The translations under genes were made by a program, and so were the position numbers. The notes under the pieces are model-generated. The model was given only the letters and a program-made list of their open reading frames with translations. It was not told the DNA's origin and made no database searches. Below, in pieces: positions 1 through 10,402 of a stretch of DNA of 64,000 nt (positions are counted from its first letter, which is position 1; every line of letters begins with the position of its first letter). Origin of the DNA: Tritrichomonas musculus (Eukaryota; Parabasalia; Tritrichomonadida; Tritrichomonadidae); NCBI GenBank assembly GCA_039105265.1, contig JAPFFF010000002.1:5022001-5086000 (forward strand). The letters run 5' to 3'.

Positions 1-1387
1 TTTTGAAAGACTTTTTAAGTTTATCAGGTATATCTTTAGCATCTCTATTTTTTCTTTTACCAATAGTTCTTGTAGGTTTCTTAAACAAATCTTCTGTAAA
101 GTCCTTGTCGGGCATATAAGTGTTTTCATGATTAAGTTCACCATATGGTTTGAATCTTTTAACAGCACTATCAGCAAAAGTTACTTCTTGGTCTTCTAAT
201 GTTCTTCTTTCTTTACGTGGAGCTCTGTACGTTGCTAAAGATGTATTAAGATCATTAACTTCATCATCTTCAATTTCTCCATCACTATTAACAGTAACTT
301 CTTCTCTTGACATTGTTTTATGATCGAATAAATATTCATTTTCATTGTCATCGCTATTCATATTGTAAAGAATTTCTCGATCTCCATTCTCAGAAATATA
401 CTTTAATAATTGTTTCAGTTGCTTTTTGTTTTTGGGTTCTGTAGTTTCATCAAAAATGTTTGTCTCACGAATAGCATTATGCAACTGTAGAACAAGTTTT
501 CTTACTCTGGTATCAGAATCGTCTTTTGGCGAGCAAGCACGATTGTAATAATTATACAGATTTTCTTCTGTGAAATCGTCATTCAACAAACCAAATTTAC
601 GAAGCTGTGCAGCATCTACAGCAGAAGAACTTTTATATATTTGTAACAACCTTTCTTTTTCTTCTTTACTCATGTTTGGAGTACATGGTGAATCAGCAAT
701 CTTACTCATTGTTTCTATATTGGTTTGCCTTCTTTGATTTTCGAATTTCATCAAAGCCTCAACATCTGATATAATTTTGTCAGAGTTTCTATTATAAGAA
801 TCAATGTTCTTCGTCAAAGATTCTACAAGAGACCTAATTTGCTTTGTATCTTTTTTGTTGAAGATAGGGTATTTTTCAGGGTCATCAGCAATTCTGTAGT
901 ATAAAAGAAGTGAATCTGATACATCTTTTTTTAGTTCAATTATCTCAGTAAGTGTGTTCAAATCATCATTATATCTGTTTCTATAATAATGTTGATCTGC
1001 TTCCGGTTCCTCCTCTTCTTCTAAATAGCTTTCTGGCTTTGGTGGAGATACTAGTAAAGGAATAGTTACAGTTTGTTTCTTAATCTTATCATCTAGTTTA
1101 TTAAAGTCTTTTGTACCATCAATCAACATATTTGTTAATTTTTCTTTTTGTTTTGGTGTACTTTGTTTGGCTATCATAAAGGAATTTTTCAGTTCTTCAA
1201 GTCTATTGATTATATCACTTCGATATTTTTTTGGGTTATCAAGACATTCAATGATATTCCAAATAATGTCTTGGTCAATATTTGCTTGTTCATACATATA
1301 TAGCAACATTCTACGGTAATTCATATCTTTTATTTGTTCTCTTATCATTTTTTTGATTTCTGTTCTGTCAGCTCGCTTAGTAAACAT
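1..1387 (-). CDS. large conserved Maverick protein of unknown role (5' part, A1 copy)
   Basis: The frame starts with ATG at 1387 (N-terminus MFTKRADRTEIKK) and stays open to the window edge, so only the first 462 or so residues are visible. It matches the family B protein at 21987-24647 and the A2 region at 55110-57708. Visible features are a charged helical N-terminus, a run of glutamates near residue 125, and a conserved segment around RRQTNIETM and NLYNYYNRA. The start codon is only 14 bp from that of the divergent fibre gene at 1402. I recognise no catalytic motif. Conservation in both families suggests a core structural or assembly role, which is inference. Confidence 0.75.
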   Translation of the reverse strand, partial: MFTKRADRTEIKKMIREQIKDMNYRRMLLYMYEQANIDQDIIWNIIECLDNPKKYRSDIINRLEELKNSFMIAKQSTPKQKEKLTNMLIDGTKDFNKLDDKIKKQTVTIPLLVSPPKPESYLEEEEEPEADQHYYRNRYNDDLNTLTEIIELKKDVSDSLLLYYRIADDPEKYPIFNKKDTKQIRSLVESLTKNIDSYNRNSDKIISDVEALMKFENQRRQTNIETMSKIADSPCTPNMSKEEKERLLQIYKSSSAVDAAQLRKFGLLNDDFTEENLYNYYNRACSPKDDSDTRVRKLVLQLHNAIRETNIFDETTEPKNKKQLKQLLKYISENGDREILYNMNSDDNENEYLFDHKTMSREEVTVNSDGEIEDDEVNDLNTSLATYRAPRKERRTLEDQEVTFADSAVKRFKPYGELNHENTYMPDKDFTEDLFKKPTRTIGKRKNRDAKDIPDKLKKSFK

Positions 1388-1401
1388 TTATTATATTATA
1401 A

Positions 1402-4233
1402 ATGTTCACAATAGAGCAAGCAGGTAGCATCAAGAAAGTGAATACTATAGACGAACTTATCATTGATTATATAAGAAAGTATTCATGTCAAGGTGGTTTG
1501 CAAGGAGTGAATACTGAAGAAATCAAAAAAATGCTGGAGCCGTATGCACTTTTGACAGACTTATTTGAATTTCTTAAGACTGAAGAATTTAATAAAGAAA
1601 TAATGAAATATGTATCAAATGAGGAACTTGAGAATGAATATCGTAAGAAAAATGATCTTACTTATGAAAATACAACACTCTTAACTACGACTGCAGCAGA
1701 TGAAAGATATAACAGAAAAGATGATATTCCTACTGTAGTAAATTCACAGCAGTATGATGAAAGTTCTACCACTAATGATGTTGCTGTACCTACTGTAAAA
1801 CTGGTAGAAGAACTAACAAAATATAATTTGTTTAAGTATGATGCAGAAAAGAATGAAATTGTGATGACAAACACAGATAATAATAAATATGTGTCTTTAG
1901 AATCACATTATGGTAGACCTGCTTTGAAGATTATAAATTATGATTCTTCTTATAATGAAGCTAGTTTTGGAGCTACACCCTGTGGTTTTTTAATAAGTGA
2001 TATAAATGATAATATTATTCTTCATTACGATAAAGATGACAAACAAACTTTATTAGCAAATCCCTGTAATCTTGAGGATCAGAAACCTTTTCTTACAGAA
2101 GTCACTGTAAATGACCTATATAACAGGAAAGATTGTACTCTAGCTATAAAGGCTGTGTTTGAAGACGGGAGTTCTACCTCATTCACTATTACACATAATG
2201 TAAGCACAAATGACAAAGAAGTATATGTAAAAATAGAAGATACATCTGACTATGTAGCAAATTATGTTGCTTATGAGAGTGATAAAGTTGGCTATATCAA
2301 GTGTAATGTAGATAATGAAACTACAATCTTGTTTGTAAAAGCTGTAACAGAAAATGTTTTTACTTATGGAGATTATACTTATGATGTTAGTAATGGTAGA
2401 ATCACTACTCTAGAAACAGTAGCGAAGTTAACAAAGTTTGTTCCAAGTATAGTATACAATGATAAGGTTACTAAGTTTTGTAAAATTCAGCTTAACGCTA
2501 ATTGTCCTTCAAGTATCTCTGTTGCTACTGATTTCAATGGTAGAGATATAACTTCTTTGTATACATTCGGAAATTGTTCTAAAACTGTAATTCATATAGA
2601 TTTCACTAACTTTGATATTTCTAATGTTACAACTTGTTCAGATTTTGCAAATAAATGTAATAACCTAGAGACTATAAAATTTGATAAGAGATATAGTAAT
2701 AATTTATGTAAGTATTTCGATTGGATGTTTATAGAATGCCGTAAACTAAAGGAAGTTGATTTATCTATGTTCTATTCGAGGAATGTGGTAAATATTGGAA
2801 GTATATTTATGGCTTGTATAGTTTTAGAAGTTATAGATATTTCAAACTTAATCATAACAGCCATGTCTCAGTCTTGTACCAGTATGTTTTCGGATTGCCG
2901 TAACCTAAAAATATTGTATATACATGAAAGTATGCAGGATCTTATTTCTTACGTTTTTGAATACAAAGGTAACGTAAAATTAGTGAAATCAACTTATAAA
3001 GGTAGAGAATGTTATATTGCAGAAAATCATCTTGAAGAAGTACGTAATAATGATTGTGCTCTGAAAACTGATATTCCTACTGTAGTAAATTCACAACAAT
3101 ATGATGAAAGTTCTACCACAAATGATGTTGCTGTGCCTACTGTAAAATTAGTAGAGAATATAATAAAGTCCAATATCAAAGAAGATTTGTTTGCGTATGA
3201 TGAAGTAAATAATTCTATAGTAATGGCGAACACCGATAATAGTAAACATGTGTCTTTAGAATCAAATTATGGAGATCCAGCTTTGAAGATTATAAATTAT
3301 GGTTCTTCTTATAATGAAGTTAATTTTGGTCTCACACATAGCACTTTTATAATTTCTGATGATTCTAATAAAGATTTCTTTAGATATGATAAATATGATA
3401 AGAAAACTTATCTTCAAAATCCATGTAATATTAATTTCGAACCTCTACTTACAGAAGCTGCTGCAAATGAAAAATATGTAAAAACTACTGGGAATTCTAC
3501 TATAGAAGGTACAATAAATATACACCCACAGTATAATACTGTTATTAATGCTTGTTATGAAAATAATAAGGGTAAATATATAATTTTTGGTGAAACTGAG
3601 GAGAAAAAAGCAGAATTCACATACTATTATGATACAGAAGGAAGTTATGGTCATTTTAATATAAATGTTGATAATGGACAACTTTTAAATGTTACTAGAA
3701 AAAGTTTTCAAGAAACACATACTAGACTATATAGTAATTTAAATATTAGTGGTAATTTATCTGTATCAGGAACAATAACAGGAACAATAGCAAACAGCAA
3801 TACTATTACTCACTACGCTCCTATAGAAACTTCTGTAAATTCTATTTCTGACTTCATAGTTGGTGCTCCTGTGTATCTTACTGGAAATGTGTACAAGAGA
3901 AAGAATGATACTTGGGAGGAATCTACTGCAGAGGACACCACAGATTGTATTTGCTCAGTGAAAACACAAGGAACATGGAAAGAGTATATAGGAATTTGCA
4001 CAAAAATAGATACCAAGAATAATTCAGTAACATTCGCTTCCCATGGTGATTACCTTGTGCGTGTCACAGATTCATCATGTTATTGTACAGGTGACGAAGT
4101 TTTTATAGATGATGACAATAAACTAAAGATTCTTGCTGGTGCTACTGCAGTAACAGCAAAAATAAGAAGGATGACAGTAGGAATTATTACTAGTATCATA
4201 AACACAAATATGCTTGCAGTTTTTAAGGCATAA
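1402..4233 (+). CDS. tail-fibre-like protein with leucine-rich repeat block (A1)
   Basis: 943 residues. The N-terminus (MFTIEQAGSIKKVNTIDELI) is shared with the B2 fibre gene and is followed by short helical modules of the YALLTDLFEFLKTEE type, as in phage fibre stalks. A module beginning DIPTVVNSQQYDESS occurs twice (from about 1722 and 3070). Residues about 390-510 hold repeats of the type FxNCxxL..IDFTNFDISNV and MFxxCRxLK.VDLS, resembling DUF285/BspA-like leucine-rich repeats. Near residue 790 is a phage-fibre-like stretch (SGNLSVSGTITG) and the last 145 residues form a domain shared with B2 (VGAPVYLTGNVYK to the end). It probably forms a surface spike of the particle; this is inferred from architecture only. 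Its 3' end overlaps the convergent 100-residue gene by 11 bp. Confidence 0.7.
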   Translation: MFTIEQAGSIKKVNTIDELIIDYIRKYSCQGGLQGVNTEEIKKMLEPYALLTDLFEFLKTEEFNKEIMKYVSNEELENEYRKKNDLTYENTTLLTTTAADERYNRKDDIPTVVNSQQYDESSTTNDVAVPTVKLVEELTKYNLFKYDAEKNEIVMTNTDNNKYVSLESHYGRPALKIINYDSSYNEASFGATPCGFLISDINDNIILHYDKDDKQTLLANPCNLEDQKPFLTEVTVNDLYNRKDCTLAIKAVFEDGSSTSFTITHNVSTNDKEVYVKIEDTSDYVANYVAYESDKVGYIKCNVDNETTILFVKAVTENVFTYGDYTYDVSNGRITTLETVAKLTKFVPSIVYNDKVTKFCKIQLNANCPSSISVATDFNGRDITSLYTFGNCSKTVIHIDFTNFDISNVTTCSDFANKCNNLETIKFDKRYSNNLCKYFDWMFIECRKLKEVDLSMFYSRNVVNIGSIFMACIVLEVIDISNLIITAMSQSCTSMFSDCRNLKILYIHESMQDLISYVFEYKGNVKLVKSTYKGRECYIAENHLEEVRNNDCALKTDIPTVVNSQQYDESSTTNDVAVPTVKLVENIIKSNIKEDLFAYDEVNNSIVMANTDNSKHVSLESNYGDPALKIINYGSSYNEVNFGLTHSTFIISDDSNKDFFRYDKYDKKTYLQNPCNINFEPLLTEAAANEKYVKTTGNSTIEGTINIHPQYNTVINACYENNKGKYIIFGETEEKKAEFTYYYDTEGSYGHFNINVDNGQLLNVTRKSFQETHTRLYSNLNISGNLSVSGTITGTIANSNTITHYAPIETSVNSISDFIVGAPVYLTGNVYKRKNDTWEESTAEDTTDCICSVKTQGTWKEYIGICTKIDTKNNSVTFASHGDYLVRVTDSSCYCTGDEVFIDDDNKLKILAGATAVTAKIRRMTVGIITSIINTNMLAVFKA

Positions 4234-4525
4234 TTTTGTTAATTAGTTTGTCAGTCATATAAATTGAAAGATTGATGTTATATTTTTCTTTGAGTTCTCG
4301 TCTGACATATGAGATTTGTTTGTGCTTTGGTAGCTTTGTTATTTCATTTTTGTTATCTTCATTTTGTATATACTCCATAACTTGTTTTCTTTGTTCATCA
4401 TTCATATTTTTGCTTTTGTTGAATGGAGCTGTTCTCTGTTTAGTTATTTTTGGTTTGTCTAATAAGCGATTTAATAACTGCTTGATTTCTAATAACTCTT
4501 TTATTATTTCTTGTTCGTTTGACAT
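4223..4525 (-). CDS. small conserved Maverick protein (A1, 100 aa)
   Basis: Short basic protein. The N-terminal third is a predicted helix (IIKELLEIKQLLNRLL). A conserved core PFNKSKNMNDEQR and a C-terminal segment KYNINLSIYMTDKLI are shared with the 144-residue B2 protein at 18711-19145. The second half looks like a small helical DNA-binding fold, but that is a guess. The gene runs tail to tail into the fibre gene, sharing 11 bp, and the same overlap length is seen in A2 and B2. The A2 copy at 60532 has the same 100-residue translation. Confidence 0.7.
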   Translation of the reverse strand: MSNEQEIIKELLEIKQLLNRLLDKPKITKQRTAPFNKSKNMNDEQRKQVMEYIQNEDNKNEITKLPKHKQISYVRRELKEKYNINLSIYMTDKLINKIMP

Positions 4526-4666
4526 TACTGTTTAAAATAAAAATAAAAAACAAAAAACAAAAATAAGAATGAATTTTTTAATAAGAATAATCTTTTGCAG
4601 TGAGTCCAGTAATGAAAGGTAAACAAGCTTGATTCTCTAGTACTATCATTTTTGTATGAAGTCCTG

Positions 4667-7600
4667 TTAAAGCATTTTTGTTAACAGTAACCTTTGACAT
4701 AATACCGTTTTCATTTGTAAGTTAATGTTCTTACCAACTTTAATAGATTTATTCAAAACGATATCGTTGTAGTCTTCATGTACAATATTATTTTTCTTTA
4801 GACTAACTCCTTTCAACTTTAGTGATTTTGTTTGTCCGTCATTATTCCATATTGTGTAGCATTTTGGTGCAAGTGCAATTTGGTTTTCTCCAAACTTCTC
4901 CACGCACAATCCTAATATCTTCTTTTCATCATAAATACTATGCAAATCTGTATTCGGCATGAACTTGTAAATGTGTTTATTATAAAATTCATGATCTTTG
5001 ATGATATATTTAAATTCTTGGTCAATACCTTTTGAAGGTTCACCTGCTACAGCCCAGTAATATGAATCAGTGTCCAAAGAAGTTAAATGAAGTCTATTCA
5101 TATCCAAGCACCTATTCATAAAATCATAGTAGAAGGTACAGTACCAGAATTTAGCATTATCTAATGTCCAAAATGATTCTTGTAAGCAGGTAGTGCAATG
5201 ATAAGTTTTTGGTTGTTGTTGAATAATAAAGAGATCATCATTTAATTGAGCACCATTCACGTACGTTTGAGAAATAATATACTGATAAGCTTTGTTAGTA
5301 TCACATATTTTTACTTTACAAAACTTCTCAGTGTTCATTCCATCGTAACCATACGAACCATTCATACTAATCTTGTAAAACTTTTCATTACCATTTGACT
5401 TCCCAGCAATAATATCTTGTCGTTTCTTCATGAATGTAGTAACAAATTCACGAAATCCTGTATGAGCTTCATAAATTGAGACACTCTTTACATCCTCTAG
5501 CACTAAGCCATGATCAAGTAAGAACCATAAATAGTAATTGCTAAATGTCATATATTCTCCATAAGTGTCAAGTAACATAGTAAGTTTGCGTTCTTCTTTG
5601 TCTAATGAGGCTAGTTTATGCTCTTGAAGATAAGAGTACATATAAGTTCCTATTACTGATTCCTCATTTTTGATGTTGATGTTTCTGAAGACTGGAGGAA
5701 AATTAATGAAGTAATTGATCTTGCTTGCTGGACATACTAACTTTACTTTTGCTATGAATAAGTATTTTGGATTTGGTTGGAATCTTGTTTTGCTAGTTAT
5801 AATGTCTATTGCCTTTTGTTTTGATTGGTTGTCTTTAACATCTATTCTGCGTACGAAACTACCTGGCATGTACATAATTCCACCATGATATTTATTGAAA
5901 TCATGTTTTGTAGAAGAAAACGATGAAGGGTACAAACTATTAAAATCAACTCCAACAACATGTGTCATTATATTTGGAGTGTCGTACGAAAGAACTTTAT
6001 TATTGATTGCATCGTACCTAAACTTATTAATATGTGTTTCACCTTTAATATTATATCTGTGCTGTACGTTTGATAGTCCTCCTGTTATGTTATTTCGTAA
6101 ACTATAATATTCTTGTTCATCGTTAATGAGAGTAGGTAAATGATTTAGTTTACAAAACTTCTTCAACTGAATTCTTAATGAGGTTATTTTTGGGTCATCA
6201 CGTTTACGGAGCTTATTACATTCTACACAAGCGAGTTTGCAATTGCTCAATTCATGTCCAATATCGTTATCAATTCTATCAAGTGTTGGTTTGTTTACGT
6301 TTGTAAAATGTTCCTTACATAAATGGCAACAACCATTATTGTACATTTTCATAAATTCATCAAAATCAGAAACTGATATACATTTGTCAAGATTTCGCAT
6401 GTTATTACTATGGGTTTGATTATATTTTTGATCTTGCTTGTAATAACAGTCACATTTATATTTCCACCATTTGATTGTTGGTTTGAAGGAATTTTCTTTG
6501 TTAATTATGTCGTATTCAGTGGTCGGATCAAAATCTTTATAAGCAAGAGCGTACTTGATACATGCTGAACACTTTGATAATGATAAGTTTGATATCATGT
6601 CTACATTATATTCAGCGTTCATAGCAATAAGATTGTCAATTGGCTTAATCATCATTTCTACATCATTATCATTATAAGCTAGTAAGTAATCCCATCTATT
6701 TTTGTAGTTCTTGCAATCATTTACATATTCTGCATAATCTTCCTTAGATAATGGGTTTCGTTGGTTCAAATAACTATAGAAGTCATCATAAGCAAATGGT
6801 TCTGTTACAGATAAAACTTCATTGTAATTATCACTATTGATAGCCTCATACGGAAAGACTCCTTTGTTACTATTGGTTTCACCTCCAAAGTCAACACCAA
6901 ATTGCTTTAATGTTCCACCGGCAACAAAAGCTTGAGCATCTATAAAACGAAGTTTGGTTGGATATTTAGTTGAAGTAAGTACGAATTGTTTTAGTGATGA
7001 TAATGTTCCAATGATGCTATTTGATTCAATTTTCCAATGAGAGGCATTAAGATATTGTTTGAATAGATTACTATCAAATCTTGAAGAATTGAAACCAAAT
7101 ACCGTTATGGTAGTTATACTGTTGTCTATCTTTTCAGGTACACATGAGTATTGTTGTTTGTCTTTGTATACAATTAATGATTGTTCAAAAAGCCAATCAA
7201 GCCATAATGGAATGAAATCTTTGTTATCCTGTAAACTAAAATGCTTTGTTGTTAAGCCAGAAGCGGACTTTACGCATGAGGAAACTGATAACGGTAAGAG
7301 CCGTGAATTGATAATAGTTGATTTACTGGCTTCTGTATTTACAACTTGATCCATTGTTTCAAAGTCATATGTTATGTAATAGATATTCGGTTTCCATGGT
7401 AGTCCGTGTGCAAGACAATACTCATAGACAGGATTGTTTAAAATATGTGGACAATATGGTAAAGCTTCCTTGGCTGGTACAAATTGTTTCTTATACTTAC
7501 AATCACAATGTTTGACATGATCATCGAAACGTTTGATATTGCTATGCCCGTAATGAACATAAGAATTGCATTTTGGGCAAACATGAATTGCAGTAAGTTT

Positions 7601-8890
7601 TTCAGCATCTTTGATAAACATAATATGAACAGTAAGGTCTTTGGTAAATAATAAGGCTGAATAAGTTGTGTAATCTTTGTTGAAATACCATTGTTCCTGT
7701 AAGTCATATTGTTTGTCATTGTTGTATTCATATATGTTTATATTGATTTTATGTTTTTCGGCTAATTCTTTCATCTCCTCCATTGTTACTCCTTGAAAAT
7801 TGTCCAATATTGTTTGTGCATGCTTTGGTATTTTTGTTGTATAAGTTATTCCATATTCCTCAAGTAGCAGTTTCTTGGCACGTTTAGTACGATGTTTGAT
7901 GTCGTATTTGGTTGTATTAGTCAATTCAGGAAACAAACAACAAGCAAGAAATCGGTACCAACATAAATTATCATCTTCATCATCAACAATTATATAATTA
8001 TTACTCTTCTTGAATATTTCTGGAAGATCTTTGATACGACCTGTAACCTTACGCATTCTCGATATCGTAAAGGATATTGAGTGTACAATAGTTAGTTTAT
8101 TGTTTGATGAAGTTGTTTCATAGCTGTTTAGTACAGTTTCTATATACATTTTGCATTCATCAAGGTTTCGTTCATCTTTTACTATAATTGGTATGGCAGA
8201 TTTGTAGTTTTGCCATCTGATCTCTCTAGCCTCATAATCATATTTTTCTTCATAAGTTTCAAAGTCAAAGGTACTTGTTTCAAAGACTCCTGAAAGTTGA
8301 AAATGTATTTTAAATGGTTTTAGTTCACTTTGGTAAACCTGAAGCAAGGCATCATATATGTTTGCTAGAGATGATATTTGATTGAAATAATATGTAACAA
8401 TAGGTTTACCATGATCATTACGTTCTTTAACCAAAGCTTCTGGGTAGTCATATGCTTGCAAAGCTGCTACTGCTCTATCGAAATCATTTGGAAAATTAAC
8501 TATTAGAAAATCATTATGCTTACTAGTGAATTGTTGTCCATTTTTCTTAAGGTACTCGTATAGTTCTTCGTTTTCTGGTTCATTTACTTCGGGTGTATTA
8601 ATTATTGTTGTTATTCGTTGTTGGTTTTGTTTGATAACTTCATCAATGTAATTATTAATGGTAATTTCATCAATAACATCTGTAGGAGCTAATTCATCAG
8701 GCTTAATATCACCAAGAAGAATATTGTAAGCATTATTGTCGTTGAAATATTTACATAGCCTTGTAATATTTATATTGTTGTCTTGGTCAATAATAATATT
8801 AGCATTTAATTTAGTGTTCAGAATCGCAATGAATTTGGTTATTGTTTCTGTATCCAAATTGAATAATGTTTCTGGTATTAAATTTGTCAT
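4667..8890 (-). pseudogene. protein-primed DNA polymerase B (A1 copy)
   Basis: A 1407-residue frame with the layout of a Polinton family B polymerase. Near residue 305 is an OTU-like segment (DDEDDNLCWYRFLACC); residues 437-460 form a zinc-finger-like CPKCNSY...HVKHC. Exonuclease motifs are at about 507 (YDFET), 603 (NSSRFD) and 738 (YNDND). An HNH-like module CHLC...DRIDND...CVECNKLRKR lies at 853-897. Polymerase motif A (DFNSLYPSSF) is near 985, motif B (KISMNGSYGYDG) near 1176 and motif C (DTDSYYWAVAG) near 1275. It replicates the element's linear DNA, priming from a protein. Compared with A2 and B2 this copy looks broken about once, so it may be a fossil although the catalytic blocks are present. 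Confidence 0.9.
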
Positions 8891-8973
8891 TTGGCGTTTG
8901 GTTCGTTTTGTATAAGAATAAAATTAAAATATTTAAAATATTTAAAATACAAAAATAATAATCGCTTTTTTAA

Positions 8974-9372
8974 TTAAATTTCCTGTACCTTATCAGTGTT
9001 TGGATTGAATTCATTCATGCATTTCTTTCCTTCATCAGTGTATTGGAAGAATTCGTATACCTCATCGTAAAACTTCTTTGGAAAGTGATATGGCATACCA
9101 TAATCATCGTAATCACCTGTAAGCTCATCAATATAGTAATCAAATATTTCTCCATACTCACGAAAAGCAGCATTTTCATCATGAAAAGATATGTATAAGT
9201 GATTCTGTTCTCTGAATATATCCATTTGTGCGTCTATAATAAAGGGTTCAACAACATCAATAGCATCACGGTCACCATCAATGACTTTATCACAAATGTC
9301 AGCAAAAAGGTCGTACATAGGTGTTTTATATGTACGGAGTTGTTTAGCAGCATAATTAGCAAAGGCTTCCAT
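8974..9372 (-). CDS. acidic protein next to the right TIR (A1, 132 aa)
   Basis: A small, strongly acidic protein, rich in Asp, Glu and Tyr (for example DELTGDYDDYG), lying between PolB and the right TIR and read away from the TIR towards PolB. Family B has no counterpart here, since its PolB starts directly at the TIR. No signal peptide or membrane segment is seen. The acidity would fit a DNA-mimic or anti-defence protein, but nothing specific supports that. The equivalent A2 position is outside the window. Confidence 0.6.
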   Translation of the reverse strand: MEAFANYAAKQLRTYKTPMYDLFADICDKVIDGDRDAIDVVEPFIIDAQMDIFREQNHLYISFHDENAAFREYGEIFDYYIDELTGDYDDYGMPYHFPKKFYDEVYEFFQYTDEGKKCMNEFNPNTDKVQEI

Positions 9373-9449
9373 TATATGTAGTGGAAATAAAAAATAAAAA
9401 AATTTTTAAAAAATATAATTTTTGAAAAATTGTAAAAACTTAGTTATCC

Positions 9450-9645
9450 TATCAAAACATAATGAGTTGATAAAGGGTTCCAGAAAATTATTCAAATGTA
9501 TAGGTTGGTAATGAAAACACGACTAAAAACAATAACAAGTAAACATACCTGATTTTTTATACCTGAGCTTGTTGGCTTGCAAGGTATGCTGGGTAAGGTA
9601 TTCCAGTAGTTAATAGGTGGTCACGTCGCACAGACCATTACTACT
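9450..9645. repeat. right TIR of A1 (196 bp)
   Basis: Read from 9645 leftwards it begins AGTAGTAATGGTCTGTGCG and matches the A2 left TIR at 44299-44494 almost base for base, ending at the shared ATTATGTTTTGATA. The AG start and 6-bp target fit Polintons. Confidence 0.92.
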
Positions 9646-9651
9646 TTGGCT
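9646..9651. repeat. target site copy beside A1 (TTGGCT)
   Basis: First six bases after the A1 TIR. The same six bases occur once in the uninterrupted B2 gene at 32791-32796. The partner copy should lie left of A1, outside the window. Confidence 0.7.
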
Positions 9652-9758
9652 CAAATGGATTAGCAGTAAGAGAATCGTTAATTGAAGATATTGAATCTTT
9701 AAAAGAGAAAGTTCACAAACTCGAAAAAGAATTTGATAGATTAACCAATAAAGAGTAA
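9646..9758 (+). pseudogene. 3' part of a coiled-coil gene interrupted by A1
   Basis: The frame ends in LKEKVHKLEKEFDRLTNKE and equals the end of the B2 gene at 32673-32903. It lost its start through the A1 insertion. A2 has a relative at 47224-47457. Confidence 0.85.
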
Positions 9759-9785
9759 GATGTATAGAGATTTTTTTGCACTGAA

Positions 9786-10382
9786 ATGTCTTTAAATAAA
9801 GCAAGAATATTGAGCTCAGAAAATGATGCAAGTGTAAAACAGAGTCAAGAAACAAATATAGAAATCAAATTAGCTCCTCAACGAGGAAGTACAGTAGCAT
9901 ATCCACAAATACCGTCATTTGATGGGAGGAACGCACCGCAACCACAAAATGTAAATTTTACTATACCACAGACCCCACAGGAGGGGTTTGCTTCTCAATA
10001 CATACCTCCAACCAACAATCTTACCCAAGACCGAGGAATTGCAGATTTAGGAAATGAGTTGGATACACTTGAAAAGAAAAACAAATTTTTGGAGTTGCTT
10101 GTTGGGATGTATGAGAATAACCCATTAAAGGTAAACTCTTATGTGGTATGTAAATCGACATTATTAATGGATATGATAAAGCTGTTGACAGATTGTGATA
10201 AAGTTGATTTGGTTATTGAAGATGAAGAACCTGGCTGTTGTGTTGCTAGTGTTGCAAAACTGATAAAGATTGATAAGATATTAATCACTAAAGATGGTAA
10301 ATCCGAAGAACTAAAATACTGCTACAATCATGTCTATACAGAGTTTGTCAAATATGCAATATCACTCAAATATTGTTGCTAA
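9786..10382 (+). CDS. conserved Maverick protein, 198 aa (B1)
   Basis: Same length and nearly the same sequence as the B2 gene at 32931-33527; relatives occur in A2 (46647-47201) and, more distant, in C (40152-40676). The N-terminus MSLNKARILSSENDAS is followed by a Pro/Gln-rich linker (residues about 30-75), a helix (LGNELDTLEKKNKFLELLVGMYE) and a C-terminal domain with cysteine pairs (EEPGCCVAS, LKYCC). It lies just upstream of the ATPase gene in both families, so a packaging or capsid partner is possible. No known domain is recognised. Confidence 0.75.
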   Translation: MSLNKARILSSENDASVKQSQETNIEIKLAPQRGSTVAYPQIPSFDGRNAPQPQNVNFTIPQTPQEGFASQYIPPTNNLTQDRGIADLGNELDTLEKKNKFLELLVGMYENNPLKVNSYVVCKSTLLMDMIKLLTDCDKVDLVIEDEEPGCCVASVAKLIKIDKILITKDGKSEELKYCYNHVYTEFVKYAISLKYCC

Positions 10383-10402
10383 TTACTTTTTCTTTATAAA
10401 AA

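Larger units (their letters stand above)
1..9645. mobile_element. Maverick/Polinton copy A1 (family A), right part
   Basis: This is the right-hand part of a family A Maverick; its left part lies before the window. It ends at 9645 in a 196-bp TIR matching in inverse orientation the left TIR of A2 (44299-44494). Just beyond the end is TTGGCT (9646-9651), which equals the uninterrupted family B sequence at 32791-32796, so A1 inserted into B1 with TTGGCT as the likely 6-bp target. Gene order is the large conserved protein (minus), fibre (plus), a 100-residue protein (minus), PolB (minus), an acidic protein (minus), TIR. Over the shared part it is very close to A2, so it is young. It looks largely whole here, with about one break, in PolB. 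Confidence 0.9.

Noticed and set aside
1402-4233. Bacteriophage or bacterial contamination, because of the tail-fibre look
   Set aside because: The gene is embedded between Maverick genes in three copies, with the same AT-rich composition and conserved overlaps.
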